From: Methylobacterium brachiatum
GTDB lineage: Bacteria; Pseudomonadota; Alphaproteobacteria; Rhizobiales; Beijerinckiaceae
Length of the DNA stretch: 64,000 nucleotides
Direction: 5' to 3'
NCBI RefSeq assembly: GCF_020523825.1
Contig: NZ_JAJALK010000005.1
Location: 248,001 to 312,000, forward strand
Within the stretch, counting starts at the first letter, position 1; each line of letters starts with the position of its first letter. A program made the position numbers and the translations under genes. Positions 35,192 to 43,814 of this stretch are shown piece after piece. The notes beneath the pieces are model-generated. The model saw only the letters and a program-made list of their open reading frames with translations. It searched no databases and was not told the DNA's origin.

Positions 35192-36763
35192 ATGTATTCG
35201 AGCCGCCGCCAGATCCTTCTCTCCGGGGGGGCCAGCCTCGTCGGGATGGCGACCGGCCTGGCCCGCCCCGGCCTGAGCCGGGCCGCCGACCGGCCGCTCC
35301 TCAGCCACGGCCTCCAATCCGGCGATGTCGGCACCGATTCCGCCGTGGTCTGGGCCCGCTCCGACCGGCCGGCCCGGGCGATCATCGAGTGGGCGACCAC
35401 CGAGAGCTTCTCCGAGATCCGCGGCGGGGTCTTCGCCGACGCGCTGCCCGAGAGCGACGGCACCGTGAAGGTGGCGCTGACCGGGCTGCCGCCGGGTCAG
35501 GACGTGTTCTACCGGGTCCGGCTCCAGGACGTCGCCGCGCCGACCATCGTCGGCCCCGCGCAGGTCGGCCGGTTCCGCACCGCGCCGGCGGATAAGCGCT
35601 CGGTCTCGTTCTGCTGGTCGGGCGACACGGTTGGCCAGGGCTGGGGCATCGACGAGGCCCGCGGCGGCATGACGATCTACTCGGCGATCCTCAAGAACCG
35701 GCCGGACTTCTTCATCCATTCCGGCGACACGATCTACGCCGACGGGCCGATCCAGTCCGAGGTGAAGCTCCCGGACGGCAGCCTCTGGCGCAACCGCGTC
35801 ACCGAGGAGGTGTCGAAGCCCGCCGAGTCGCTCGCCGAGTTCCGCGGCCGCCACAAGTACAACCTCACCGACCGGAACGTGCTGGCGATGAACGCCGCGG
35901 TGCCGATCCTGGCGCAGTGGGACGACCACGAGGTCACCAACAACTGGTGGCCGGGCGAGCCGCTCACCCGGGCCGAGCACCTGAAGAAGAAATACGCCGA
36001 CCCGAACGTGCTCGCGCTGCAGCTGCGCGCGGCCCGGGCGTTCCACGAATACATGCCGATGCGCTTCGAGCCGGCCGAGCCCGGCCGGGTCTACCGCAAG
36101 ATCGCCTACGGCCCCCTGGTCGACGTGTTCATGCTCGACATGCGCTCCTACCGGGGCCCGAACGGCGAGAACCTGCAGAAGGAATACGGTCCCGACGCGT
36201 ATTTCCTCGGGCCGCAGCAGATCGCCTGGCTGAAGCGGGCGCTCACCGAGTCGCGCGCCACCTGGAAGGTGATCGCCGCCGACATGCCGCTCGGCCTCGT
36301 GGTGACCTACGACGTCGACCGCGATTTCGGCTCGGAGGCGGTGGCGCAGGGCGACGGACCGCCGCTCGGGCGCGAGCTGGAGATCGCGGACCTGCTACGC
36401 TTCATCAAGCAGTCCAAGATCCGCAACACGGTGTGGCTGACCGCGGACGTGCACTACACGGCCGCGCATTACTACGACCCCAACAAGGCGCAGTTCCAGG
36501 ATTTCGACCCGTTCTGGGAGTTCGTCTCCGGGCCGCTCCACGCCGGCACCTTCGGGCCCAACGCGCTCGACAACACGTTCGGCCCGCAGCTGCGCTACGT
36601 GAAGGCCCCCGAGAAGGGCCAGGTGAACCTGTCGCCGGCCGCCGGCTATCAGTTCTTCGGCCATGTCGCGGTGGACGGCACCACCGAGCAGATGACCGTC
36701 ACCCTCAAGGACGCGGCCGACACCGATCTCTGGCACGTCACCCTCGACCCCGCGAAGGCGTGA
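35192..36763 (+). CDS. PhoD-like alkaline phosphatase, Tat-exported
   Basis: A 523-residue PhoD-family phosphodiesterase/phosphatase. The N-terminus MYSSRRQILLSGGASLVG is a twin-arginine signal. An N-terminal fibronectin-like PhoD_N domain follows (LSHGLQSGDVGTDSAVVWARSDRPA). The catalytic domain has metal ligands in HSGDTIYADGP, AQWDDHEVTNNWW and WLTADVHYTAAHYY. It acts in the periplasm, releasing phosphate from organic esters, usually with Ca/Fe. ATG 35192 lies right before the signal, after GAGGGCTTCC. It converges with a CBS protein gene across a strong hairpin. Confidence 0.93.
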   Translation: MYSSRRQILLSGGASLVGMATGLARPGLSRAADRPLLSHGLQSGDVGTDSAVVWARSDRPARAIIEWATTESFSEIRGGVFADALPESDGTVKVALTGLPPGQDVFYRVRLQDVAAPTIVGPAQVGRFRTAPADKRSVSFCWSGDTVGQGWGIDEARGGMTIYSAILKNRPDFFIHSGDTIYADGPIQSEVKLPDGSLWRNRVTEEVSKPAESLAEFRGRHKYNLTDRNVLAMNAAVPILAQWDDHEVTNNWWPGEPLTRAEHLKKKYADPNVLALQLRAARAFHEYMPMRFEPAEPGRVYRKIAYGPLVDVFMLDMRSYRGPNGENLQKEYGPDAYFLGPQQIAWLKRALTESRATWKVIAADMPLGLVVTYDVDRDFGSEAVAQGDGPPLGRELEIADLLRFIKQSKIRNTVWLTADVHYTAAHYYDPNKAQFQDFDPFWEFVSGPLHAGTFGPNALDNTFGPQLRYVKAPEKGQVNLSPAAGYQFFGHVAVDGTTEQMTVTLKDAADTDLWHVTLDPAKA

Positions 36764-36774
36764 GGGACGCGGCG

Positions 36775-36804
36775 CGCCGGCCGGACCTTCGCCTCCGGCC
36801 GGCG
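36775..36804. terminator. Bidirectional hairpin between phoD-like and CBS genes
   Basis: A perfect 11-bp inverted repeat CGCCGGCCGGA/TCCGGCCGGCG with an 8-base loop lies between two convergent genes (11 bp after one stop, 7 bp before the other). Position and strength indicate a shared terminator. Confidence 0.6.
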
Positions 36805-36811
36805 GATCCCC

Positions 36812-37243
36812 CTAGGCCGTGGTGATGTAGTCGCGCAGGGCCTGGTGCTCCGCCTCGACGGTGGCGATGCGGCGCGCGACCACGTCGCCGATCGAGATCA
36901 GGCCGGCGAGACGGCCGTTCTCGCAGACCGGGACGTGGCGGAAGCGCCCCTCGGTCATGAGGCCCATCACCTCCTCGATCGTGGTGCTCTTGCCGCAGGT
37001 GGTGACGTCGGCGGTCATGTGGTCCGAGACCGGCGCGTCGAAGGTCGCGCCCCCGTGGCGCGCGAGCGCCCGCATGATGTCGCGCTCGGAGATGATGCCG
37101 GCCACCGACCCATCGGCATGCGCGACCACGAGGGCACCGATCCGCTTCTCGGCCAGGATCTGGATCACCTCCTCGAGGGTCTTGTCGGGGCTCACGGTGA
37201 CGACGGAGCTGCCCTTCTCGGCGAGGATGCGTGCGACGGTCAT
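36812..37243 (-). CDS. Tandem CBS domain protein
   Basis: A 143-residue protein made of two CBS domains (about 10-60 and 75-125): VSPDKTLEEVIQILAEKRIGALVVAHADGSVAGIISERDIMRAL and CGKSTTIEEVMGLMTEGRFRHVPVCENGRLAGLISIGDVV. Each has the G-I-I-S-x-x-D pattern that binds adenosine nucleotides. It should be a cytosolic energy-state sensor acting on an unknown partner. GGGAGAG precedes the ATG. Confidence 0.9.
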   Translation of the reverse strand: MTVARILAEKGSSVVTVSPDKTLEEVIQILAEKRIGALVVAHADGSVAGIISERDIMRALARHGGATFDAPVSDHMTADVTTCGKSTTIEEVMGLMTEGRFRHVPVCENGRLAGLISIGDVVARRIATVEAEHQALRDYITTA

Positions 37244-37372
37244 GGCTCTCTCCCTGTGACGCGGTGCGTGCGCCGTCAGCCGCGGCGCCTTCGTTACGCT
37301 GTCGTCCGGGTTGGCCCCGGCTCGTTCACATTATGGCGAGTGTGTGACCGAACCGCCGCGTTGGCAAGGTGC

Positions 37373-38194
37373 TCAGATCCGGGCGGTTTCGCGCCGGTCC
37401 AGAAACGGGAACAGCAGAAAGCCCGCGATGAAGCCGCCGAGATGCGCGTCCCACGCGATGGCGGCGTTCTCGCCCACGAGCGGCACGCTCACGAGCCCGA
37501 ACAGCAGGTTGGTCACGAGCCAGATCGCCAGGAAGGCCACCGCGGTCCGATTGCGCAGGAGTTCAGGAATCGTCTCGGCCGGCCGGTGCGGCGGCAATTG
37601 CCAGGGCTGCCCGGTATAGCCCGACGCGGGGGGCTGGAACACGAAACGGGCGGCCGCCGCCATCAGGGCCGAGATCCCCGCCGAGGCGCCCACCAGCGGC
37701 CCCGCGCTCAAGGGATCGACCATCACGTGCAGCAGGCCGCCGGCCACCGTGCCGGCCAGCGCGATCAGGCCATAGCGCCAGGCGCCGCAGCGCCGGGCCA
37801 CGGGCGACCCGAAGGCGGCGAGCCACACGCTGTTGAAGATCACATGCATCCAGGAGCCGTGCAGCAGGGCGTAGGTGCCCAGGGTCCAGGGCTGCAGCGC
37901 GTGCTCGGAGGTGATGTAGCGGGCGAATGCCTCGCGGGCGGCCTCCATGTCCGGGTCGCCGGCGCCGGCCGCCGCCTGGATCACGTCGGCGGCCTTCCCG
38001 GGATCGAACCACACCGTCCAGCGGGCGGGCACCAGGGCGAGGTCGAGGACGACCCGGATGTCGAGGGTGTCCGGCAGCACAAACTCGCGCAAGGCCTGGA
38101 TCGCCATCAGCAATCCGATCGAGAGCGTCACCACCCGCGGCATGTTGAACACGGGCACGCGGCTCTGGCGCGGGAATTCGGGGGAGGCATCCAT
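37373..38194 (-). CDS. Rhomboid family intramembrane serine protease
   Basis: About 273 residues with six to seven membrane helices. Rhomboid signatures are HGSWMHVIFNSVWL (H and N of the oxyanion region, about 125-138), the nucleophile serine in VGASAGISALM (G-x-S, about 190), and the catalytic His in AWDAHLGGFIAGFLL (about 255). It should cleave membrane proteins within the bilayer. ATG 38194 (MDASPEFPRQ) is chosen over an ATG 12 codons upstream. Confidence 0.9.
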   Translation of the reverse strand: MDASPEFPRQSRVPVFNMPRVVTLSIGLLMAIQALREFVLPDTLDIRVVLDLALVPARWTVWFDPGKAADVIQAAAGAGDPDMEAAREAFARYITSEHALQPWTLGTYALLHGSWMHVIFNSVWLAAFGSPVARRCGAWRYGLIALAGTVAGGLLHVMVDPLSAGPLVGASAGISALMAAAARFVFQPPASGYTGQPWQLPPHRPAETIPELLRNRTAVAFLAIWLVTNLLFGLVSVPLVGENAAIAWDAHLGGFIAGFLLFPFLDRRETARI

Positions 38195-38360
38195 CCCGGC
38201 ACCATGTCGGGGCTCTAGGGGGTCGGGCAAGTCCCGGCGACGTATTGAAGCCTTTTCAGGTGACGTTCGGCTGTGGTCGGGTCATCGCGGACGTCCATAG
38301 GCGGACATCGGATTGCCGGCATCGGACGCAGATACGCGATCCAAAACCGGCTCACACCGT

Positions 38361-38389
38361 GCCATTATGGCGTTTGACGCCATAATGGC
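38361..38389. promoter_or_regulatory. Perfect 12-bp palindrome (operator candidate) before toxin-antitoxin genes
   Basis: GCCATTATGGCG and its exact complement CGCCATAATGGC are separated by five bases (TTTGA). It ends 19 bp before the GTG start of the TumE-like toxin gene. Toxin-antitoxin operons are commonly repressed by the antitoxin, alone or in complex, at such palindromes. AT content within the arms is higher than in the surrounding DNA. Confidence 0.6.
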
Positions 38390-38408
38390 CCTCTGGCATT
38401 CTTTCGGC

Positions 38409-38696
38409 GTGACTGCCGTTCTCGTCATTGCCGACAAAGTGATCTTCGATGACGGAGCGATCCAGGAAATCGTCGTCTGGCAGGTGCCGACGCCTGTTCC
38501 GCCGACCGTACACGGCTTCAAGTATCGGTTGTTCTACGGCTCTCCCGGACAACGCCTCATAGGCTACGACAACGAGCGCGGGAAAGGCGATCATCGCCAC
38601 CGCGAAGGCGTTGAGGAGCCCTATCACTTTCGAGGCTGGGAAGAGCTCATCGACGACTTCCTGACGGATGTGGCACGGATGAGGAGACGGAGATGA
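38409..38696 (+). CDS. TumE-type toxin (DUF6516)
   Basis: A 95-residue protein: VTAVLVIADKVIFDDGAIQEIVVWQVP, then HGFKYRLFYGSPGQRLIGYDNERGKGDHRH and PYHFRGWEELIDDFLTDV. The Y-D-N-E-R-x-K-G-D-H-R-H segment is the hallmark of DUF6516/TumE toxins, probably the catalytic or RNA-binding site. Start is GTG 38409, where family similarity begins; ATG 38385 is in frame but lies inside the palindrome. The next gene overlaps by four bases (ATGA) and encodes a winged-helix protein, giving a toxin-first two-gene module. Confidence 0.82.
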   Translation: MTAVLVIADKVIFDDGAIQEIVVWQVPTPVPPTVHGFKYRLFYGSPGQRLIGYDNERGKGDHRHREGVEEPYHFRGWEELIDDFLTDVARMRRRR

Positions 38697-39052
38697 CGGA
38701 TGTCCTCCTGCATGTCGGGCACGACCCTGCGGCTACGAAGGCCCGCTTTCTCGAAGCGATCCGCCGCGCCGAGGCCGGTGCTGCCACGCGTGAGCGACAC
38801 ATCACGTTCGAGACGTGGGATGGCCTGGCCAAGGTTCTGAGCGGCAAGCGCCTGGAACTGCTGCGCCACGTCTACCAGCATCCTGCGGCGTCCGTCGCCG
38901 AACTCGGGCGGGCACTCGGCAGGGATTACAAGCGGGTCCACGAGGACGTGGAGATCCTGACGGTCGCCGGCCTGCTCGAGCGAACCGAGGGCGGCGTGCG
39001 CGCCGCCTACGATGAAATCCGCACCGTGATCAGCCTGAAGCCGGCCGCGTAG
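38693..39052 (+). CDS. Winged-helix antitoxin partner of TumE (HVO_A0114-like)
   Basis: A 119-residue DNA-binding protein. The winged-helix part (about 45-105) reads GKRLELLRHVYQHPAASVAELGRALGRDYKRVHEDVEILTVAGLLERTEGG, typical of HVO_A0114-like regulators that accompany DUF6516 toxins. The N-terminal 40 residues probably contact the toxin. Overlaps the toxin gene by 4 bp. It is the likely binder of the palindrome at 38361 and thus an autorepressor (inference). Confidence 0.8.
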   Translation: MTDVLLHVGHDPAATKARFLEAIRRAEAGAATRERHITFETWDGLAKVLSGKRLELLRHVYQHPAASVAELGRALGRDYKRVHEDVEILTVAGLLERTEGGVRAAYDEIRTVISLKPAA

Positions 39053-39211
39053 ACCGTCCTGCGCCGGGCTCGCGTCCCAGAACCGTCCCGCGTCGGCCGG
39101 CACGGCGTATGCGCCGGGAGCCTCAGATCGCCCCGGATCGCCGGCCCGTCCCACGCGGATGTGCCAGGTTGATCCGGGGACGGACACCAGGCGTATCGAT
39201 TCGGGACTCCG

Positions 39212-39811
39212 ATGAAACATCCCACGAGCCGCATGCTCCATGCCTATTGGGAGCGCCTGCGCGGCGAGCGCGCCGCGCCCGAGCGCTCCGAGATCGAGCC
39301 GGGCGAGATCCGGCATCTGCTGGCCGACAGCCTGATCCTGGAACTCGACATGGCCACGCGCTCGGCCACGGTCCGGCTCGCCGGCACGCGGGTCTGCGCC
39401 CTCTACGGCCGCGAGCTGAAGGGCGAGACCTTCGCCAGCCTGTGGGGGTCGGAGGCGCCCGATCCCTGGCGCATCGTCGACATCGTCGCCAGCGACACCC
39501 TGGGCGTGGTGGCGGGCCTGCGCGGCCTGAACACGGCCGGCGAGGCGGTGGATCTCGAGCTGCTGCTGCTGCCGCTGCGCCATCGCGGGCGCATGCAGGT
39601 CCGGGCGCTCGGGACCCTGAGCCTCGACAGCACGCCCCATTGGATCGGCCTGCGCCCCCTGGTGGAGGCGGAGACCACCTCCTTGCGCATCCTGCCCGGG
39701 CGCAGGATGGAGCCCGCTCCGCCGGCGCGATCGGCCCTCCGGGGGCCGGCCGGCTTTCCCGGTCCGGTGCGCCGGGGCCATCTTCTCGTGCATGCCGGCG
39801 GGCGGGCCTGA
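39212..39811 (+). CDS. PAS_5 domain-containing protein
   Basis: A 199-residue protein with the PAS_5 (PF07310-like) pattern: AYWERLRGERAAPERSEIEPGEIRHLLADSLILEL, then SATVRLAGTRVCALYGRELKGETFASLW, and LELLLLPLRHRGR. The family is alphaproteobacterial; it is a stand-alone PAS fold, possibly haem- or ligand-sensing, of unknown output. It lies 230 bp upstream of a PilZ-domain gene on the same strand, a frequent pairing. Confidence 0.85.
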   Translation: MKHPTSRMLHAYWERLRGERAAPERSEIEPGEIRHLLADSLILELDMATRSATVRLAGTRVCALYGRELKGETFASLWGSEAPDPWRIVDIVASDTLGVVAGLRGLNTAGEAVDLELLLLPLRHRGRMQVRALGTLSLDSTPHWIGLRPLVEAETTSLRILPGRRMEPAPPARSALRGPAGFPGPVRRGHLLVHAGGRA

Positions 39812-40041
39812 CACCGCGAGCCGAAACCTGAATTCAGGACGTCCGGCACGGGTTTTTACGAACGGATATCGCAGCCGATCGGCATAAGAATCGACATGGA
39901 CAGGTCAGCCCTGATCCAATGGTCGCGCACGACAGAAAAATCCGTCCCGCGGCGGATATTGCCGAAGCGGGAAAAAGGCTTTCGTAACAGTCCGGGTCTA
40001 GCCTGCGACAACGATTATCGCGGCGAGGAGCCCATCCCGGT

Positions 40042-40680
40042 ATGATCGCGGTCGAGGCCACCGCTGGAACGGAAACGGGCCGCGGGGTCAGCCGTGGGCG
40101 CGACGCCGCCGACCAACGCCGCCACCAGCGCGTGCGGGTCGCCGTGCTCGGCCGCTACATGCTGGCCGACCGCCGGGAATATCCGTGCCAGACCGAGGAC
40201 ATGTCGCCGGGCGGCGTCCGGCTGACCTGCGCGGTGGTGGGCGAGATCGGCGAGCGCGTGGTGCTCTACCTGGAGCATATCGGCCGGATCGAGGGCGTCA
40301 TCGCGCGTCACAGCGCGGGCGGCTTCGCCGTCCAGCTCAACGCGACGCCGCGCAAGCGGGACAAGATCGCCTCGCAGCTGACCTGGCTCGCCAACCGGGA
40401 GATCCTGGGCCTGCCCGAGGGCCGCTCCCACGAGCGTCTCGTGCCGACCCATACGGCGGTGACCCTGCGGGTCGAGAGCGGGCGGGAGATCCAGGCCCGG
40501 CTGATCGACATCTCGATGTCGGGCGTGGCCATCGCCAGCTCGGCGACGCTGCCCCTCGGGGCGGCCGTGACGGTGGGCAGCACCCCCGGGCGGCTGGTCC
40601 GCTACTTCGAGGGCGGCTTCGGCGTGCAGTTCCTGCTGCCGCTCTCCCCCGACCGCTTCCATGCCGGGATGACGCTGTAG
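40042..40680 (+). CDS. Protein with two PilZ domains (cyclic-di-GMP receptor candidate)
   Basis: A 212-residue protein with two PilZ barrels. The first (about 25-110) has the c-di-GMP-binding R-x-x-x-R (RRHQRVRV) and the D-x-S-x-x-G loop (DMSPGGVRL). The second (about 135-205) keeps DISMSGVAI but a poorer Arg motif. The first domain should bind cyclic-di-GMP; the output is unknown, with motility or envelope the usual candidates. The start ATG 40042 is preceded by GGCGAGGAG. Confidence 0.88.
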   Translation: MIAVEATAGTETGRGVSRGRDAADQRRHQRVRVAVLGRYMLADRREYPCQTEDMSPGGVRLTCAVVGEIGERVVLYLEHIGRIEGVIARHSAGGFAVQLNATPRKRDKIASQLTWLANREILGLPEGRSHERLVPTHTAVTLRVESGREIQARLIDISMSGVAIASSATLPLGAAVTVGSTPGRLVRYFEGGFGVQFLLPLSPDRFHAGMTL

Positions 40681-40699
40681 GGTCTTCCCCCCGGGCGTC

Positions 40700-41281
40700 T
40701 CAGATCTTCTTCGCGAGCTGAGCCGCGGTCTCCTCGGCCGGGCGCGAGAGGTCGAGGGCGCCGAGGAAGCGGTTCTGCGCGTCCATCACGTAGACGATCG
40801 CGGTGTGCTCCATCGTGTAATCGCCGTCCTTGCCGGGCACCTTGCGCGCATAGGCGCGATAGGCCTTCTCGGTGGCGACCACCTGCTCGGGGCTGCCGGT
40901 GAGGCCGGTGATGCGCGGATCGAAGCTCGACAGGTAGGTCTTCAGGCTCGCCGGGTCGTCGCGCTCCGGGTCGACGGTGACGAAGGCGACGCGCATGCGC
41001 TCGGCCTTCGGCCCGAGGGCGGCGAGCACGTCCGAGACCTGCTGCAGCGTCGTCGGGCACACGTCCGGGCAATGGGTGAAGCCGAAGAACACGAGGTGCG
41101 GCGCACCGGTGAAATCCCGCTCGGTGACGGTGCGGCCGTTCTGATCGATCAGCGTGAACGGGCCGCCGACACCGGGAACGCCCACCGGCGCCCGGTCCGG
41201 CATGAAGGCGAACACCGCCGCCCCGGTCAGGCCGACGAGGCCGAGGCAGAAGGCGAGGAGCGGGATCAGGGCGCGGCGCAT
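40700..41281 (-). CDS. SCO1/SenC family copper-binding protein
   Basis: A 193-residue protein with an N-terminal membrane anchor (LIPLLAFCLGLVGLTGAAVFAF) and a thioredoxin-like domain in the periplasm. The copper site is Cys-x-x-x-Cys in THCPDVCPTTL (about 71-81) plus His in MEHTAIVYVMD (about 160). It helps place copper in the CuA centre of cytochrome oxidase or acts as a thiol-disulfide reductase. ATG 41281 begins the hydrophobic anchor; an ATG 12 codons upstream is less likely. Confidence 0.92.
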   Translation of the reverse strand: MRRALIPLLAFCLGLVGLTGAAVFAFMPDRAPVGVPGVGGPFTLIDQNGRTVTERDFTGAPHLVFFGFTHCPDVCPTTLQQVSDVLAALGPKAERMRVAFVTVDPERDDPASLKTYLSSFDPRITGLTGSPEQVVATEKAYRAYARKVPGKDGDYTMEHTAIVYVMDAQNRFLGALDLSRPAEETAAQLAKKI

Positions 41282-41379
41282 CTCTTCGGACTCCGACCTC
41301 CGTGCTGCGGCTGGCACAGCACGGAACGGCGCGCGAAGGCAAGCCGGCTCGCCTGGGACCTGATGTCAGGGCTTGAACG

Positions 41380-41883
41380 TCAGGGCTTGGCGGCGGGCTC
41401 TCCGGCGGGCGGGGCGGCCGCGGCGCCCTTCGGCGGTTCCTTGCCGAGATAGATGTATTCCGGCGCGGCCTTCAGCTGATCCTTGGTCGTGTCGATGCGG
41501 GCCTGGAGCGTCTTGTCGTCGGTCCGGTCGAGCTTCATCACCGACGGGTCGACGGCCACGTATTTCGAGCCGATCCCCAGGAAGCCGCCGACGCCGATGA
41601 TCCAGGCCTTCACGCTGCCCTTCTGGTCGAGGACGAAGTCGGCGATCTGCCCGATCGTGTCGTTGGCCGCGTTGGTGACGTTGGCCCCGATCAGCTTGCT
41701 GGCGACCATGTCGTAGGGGGTCTGGGCCACGAAGGTCGGGCGCAGGTTGTCGGCCATGGTGGCCGGCTGACCGGGGACCGGCGTCGCCGGCGCGCCGGCA
41801 TTCGGGGTCGGGCTGGCATTCTGCGCCGCGGCGGTTGCGAGGCCGGCCAGCAGAAGGGCCGAGGCGAGGAACGGAGTGCGCAT
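41380..41883 (-). CDS. Periplasmic PRC-barrel domain protein
   Basis: A 167-residue secreted protein. It has a Sec signal (MRTPFLASALLLAGLATAAAQ, cleavage after A-A-A) and a Pro/Ala/Asn linker. A PRC-barrel domain (about 60-145) follows: YDMVASKLIGANVTNAANDTIGQIADFVLDQKGSVKAWIIGVGGFLGIGSKYVAV. A low-complexity tail completes it. Similar exported PRC-barrel proteins are frequent in Methylobacterium; function unknown, perhaps structural or stress-related. ATG 41883 is chosen because the signal peptide starts there. Confidence 0.85.
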   Translation of the reverse strand: MRTPFLASALLLAGLATAAAQNASPTPNAGAPATPVPGQPATMADNLRPTFVAQTPYDMVASKLIGANVTNAANDTIGQIADFVLDQKGSVKAWIIGVGGFLGIGSKYVAVDPSVMKLDRTDDKTLQARIDTTKDQLKAAPEYIYLGKEPPKGAAAAPPAGEPAAKP

Positions 41884-41965
41884 CGGGTCAGGACTTTCGG
41901 ACAGGGATCGCAAACGAAGGTGGCGCCGCCTTAAGCCTTTGGCGCAGCGTAAGTTCCGCCGATTT

Positions 41966-42943
41966 TCATCGCGTCGCGCCGATTGCGTGCCCCTTTGCCG
42001 GCTGCGCGTCCGCGACCTGGGACCCGGCGTTCGGCGGCATCACCGTCGCGAGCGTCGCGTTCATGCGTGCCGAGAGCCACGCCACGAAGCGGCTCGCCCG
42101 CTCGTCCCGGTCGATCGGATGGGCCGAGAGGGCGACGTATTGCGTGCCGTCCGGCCGGAACCCGCAGGGGCCGCACAGGCGCCCGGCCGCCAGATCGCGC
42201 CCGACCATGTGGATCGAGGCCAGGGCGACGCCCTGCCCGGCCAGAGCCGCCTCGATCGCCAGGTAGAAATGCTCGTAGGTCATATCCGCGGTGCAGGCGA
42301 TCGCCGGACGGTTCAGGCGCGTCCAGGCCGCCCAGGCATCGGGCCGGCTGCGGGTATGGAGGGCCGGCAGGTGGAACCGGCCCGTATTGGCCTCGAATCT
42401 CGGCAGGGCCTCCGGGCTGCAGACCGGTCCCATCGCCTCGTCGCAGATCACCCGGGCATGCAGCGTGCCGTCGATCGCGAAGTCGTTCCGGCGGATGGCG
42501 AGATCGACATGGTCCCGACGGAAATCGATGCGTCCCCCGGCCGCCAGCACCCGCACCTCGATCCCGGTATCCTGCAGGAACGCGCCGAGGCTCGGGATCA
42601 GGAATTTCAGGCACAGGGTCGGCTCGCAGGACACGACCAGCGGTTGCCGGGGCTCCCCGGCGCGGAAGTCGGCGAGCGCATCCTCCAGGTCGCCGAAGAT
42701 GCCCCGGAGCCGGGCGGCCAGCGCGCGTCCCCGCTCCGTCAGGAACACGCCGCGGTTTCTGCGGACGAACAGCGCCGCGCCGAGATCCGCCTCGAGGTTC
42801 TTGATCTGCTTGCTGACGGCGCCGTGGGTGACGTGAAGCTCCTCCGCGGCCCGGGTCAGGCTCCCGTGGCGGGCGGCCGATTCGAACACCCGCAATGCGC
42901 CGAGTTGCGGCAGGCGCGCGCGCATGGGGTCCGGGGCATCCAT
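41966..42943 (-). CDS. LysR family transcriptional regulator (GcvA-like)
   Basis: A 325-residue LysR-type regulator. The N-terminal winged helix (about 10-70) reads LGALRVFESAARHGSLTRAAEELHVTHGAVSKQIKNLEADLGAALFVRRNRGVFLT, followed by a periplasmic-binding-like effector domain from about 95. The A-V-S-x-Q-I-x-x-L-E and L-F-x-R motifs are diagnostic. It is divergent from a LysE-type exporter gene, so it probably controls that exporter in response to an amino acid or analogue. A T-N11-A inverted repeat lies 4 bp in front of its start. Confidence 0.92.
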   Translation of the reverse strand: MDAPDPMRARLPQLGALRVFESAARHGSLTRAAEELHVTHGAVSKQIKNLEADLGAALFVRRNRGVFLTERGRALAARLRGIFGDLEDALADFRAGEPRQPLVVSCEPTLCLKFLIPSLGAFLQDTGIEVRVLAAGGRIDFRRDHVDLAIRRNDFAIDGTLHARVICDEAMGPVCSPEALPRFEANTGRFHLPALHTRSRPDAWAAWTRLNRPAIACTADMTYEHFYLAIEAALAGQGVALASIHMVGRDLAAGRLCGPCGFRPDGTQYVALSAHPIDRDERASRFVAWLSARMNATLATVMPPNAGSQVADAQPAKGHAIGATR

Positions 42944-42946
42944 GCG

Positions 42947-42961
42947 GTGAGTTTTCCTCAC
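42947..42961. promoter_or_regulatory. LysR-type operator candidate (GTGAG-N5-CTCAC)
   Basis: A 5-bp inverted repeat with the T-N11-A spacing of LysR-family boxes (T at 42948, A at 42960) lies right before the LysR start codon in the divergent 184-bp region shared with the LysE-type gene. It fits autoregulation. Short palindromes arise by chance, so confidence is low. Confidence 0.35.
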
Positions 42962-43127
42962 GTTTCCCGGTGAGAGCAACTCGATTTTTTCACTCCGGCG
43001 CCCGTGCTTCCATGAGCCGACCGCAGCGACCGCGAGGCATGCGGTCCCGGTCCGGCAACAGCGAGACCCCGGCCATCCGCATCGGCGACGATGCGCGGCC
43101 GGGCCCGCGATCCTTGAGGAGTTCGCG

Positions 43128-43754
43128 ATGGAGCAGGCCGCTCTGATCGTCCCCGTCGTCTGGCTGGCCGTGCTGAGCCCCGGCGCCGATTTCGCCATGG
43201 TGTCGCGCAACAGCTGCCTGTACGGCCGTCAGGCGGGCCTCGCGGTCAGCACCGGGATCGCGATCGCGTGCTGGTTTCACGTCGCCTACGCGATCCTCGG
43301 GATCGCCCTGATCGAGCGCACGCTCCCCCACGCCTTCGGCATCATCAGGATCCTGGGCGCCGCCTATCTGATCTATATGGGCGTCTCGATGGTCCTGCGC
43401 CGCCGGGCGGCCGAGCCGGATGCCGCCGGACCGCCCGCCACCTTCAGCGCGCGCGGCGTCGTCACCGGCCTGCTCACGAACGGGCTCAATCCGAAGACCT
43501 CCATCTTCGTGATCAGCATCTACAGCCAGGCGCTGGGCCCGGACGCGCCGTTGCGGCAGCAGATCGCCTGGGGCCTGTTCATCTCACTGTCCCACCTGGC
43601 GTGGTTCGCCCTGGTCTCGTCGTACCTCTCGAAGCCGGGCGTCCGCGCCTTCGTCCTGCGCCGCCAGATCCTGTTCAACCGGGCGATCGGCGTCGTCCTC
43701 ACGCTGTTCGGGACGATGCTTCTGTACGTCAACCAGCCGGGCGGCATGCTGTAG
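43128..43754 (+). CDS. LysE/RhtB family amino-acid exporter
   Basis: A 208-residue inner-membrane protein with six hydrophobic segments. The N-terminal family motif is VWLAVLSPGADFAMVSRNSCLYGRQAGLAVSTGIA (P-G-P/A-x-x-x-x-V and G-R-x-x-G). It continues LLTNGLNPKTSIFVISIY and ends with a C-terminal helix LTLFGTMLLYV. It exports an amino acid or analogue; which one is not visible. GAGGAG precedes the ATG. Divergent LysR neighbour is the classical arrangement of this exporter type. Confidence 0.9.
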   Translation: MEQAALIVPVVWLAVLSPGADFAMVSRNSCLYGRQAGLAVSTGIAIACWFHVAYAILGIALIERTLPHAFGIIRILGAAYLIYMGVSMVLRRRAAEPDAAGPPATFSARGVVTGLLTNGLNPKTSIFVISIYSQALGPDAPLRQQIAWGLFISLSHLAWFALVSSYLSKPGVRAFVLRRQILFNRAIGVVLTLFGTMLLYVNQPGGML

Positions 43755-43814
43755 CCCGGGCCGGGAGCGCGCCGCTTTGACGGCGGGGCGCCGGCCGATC
43801 ACAAGCCTGGCCCC

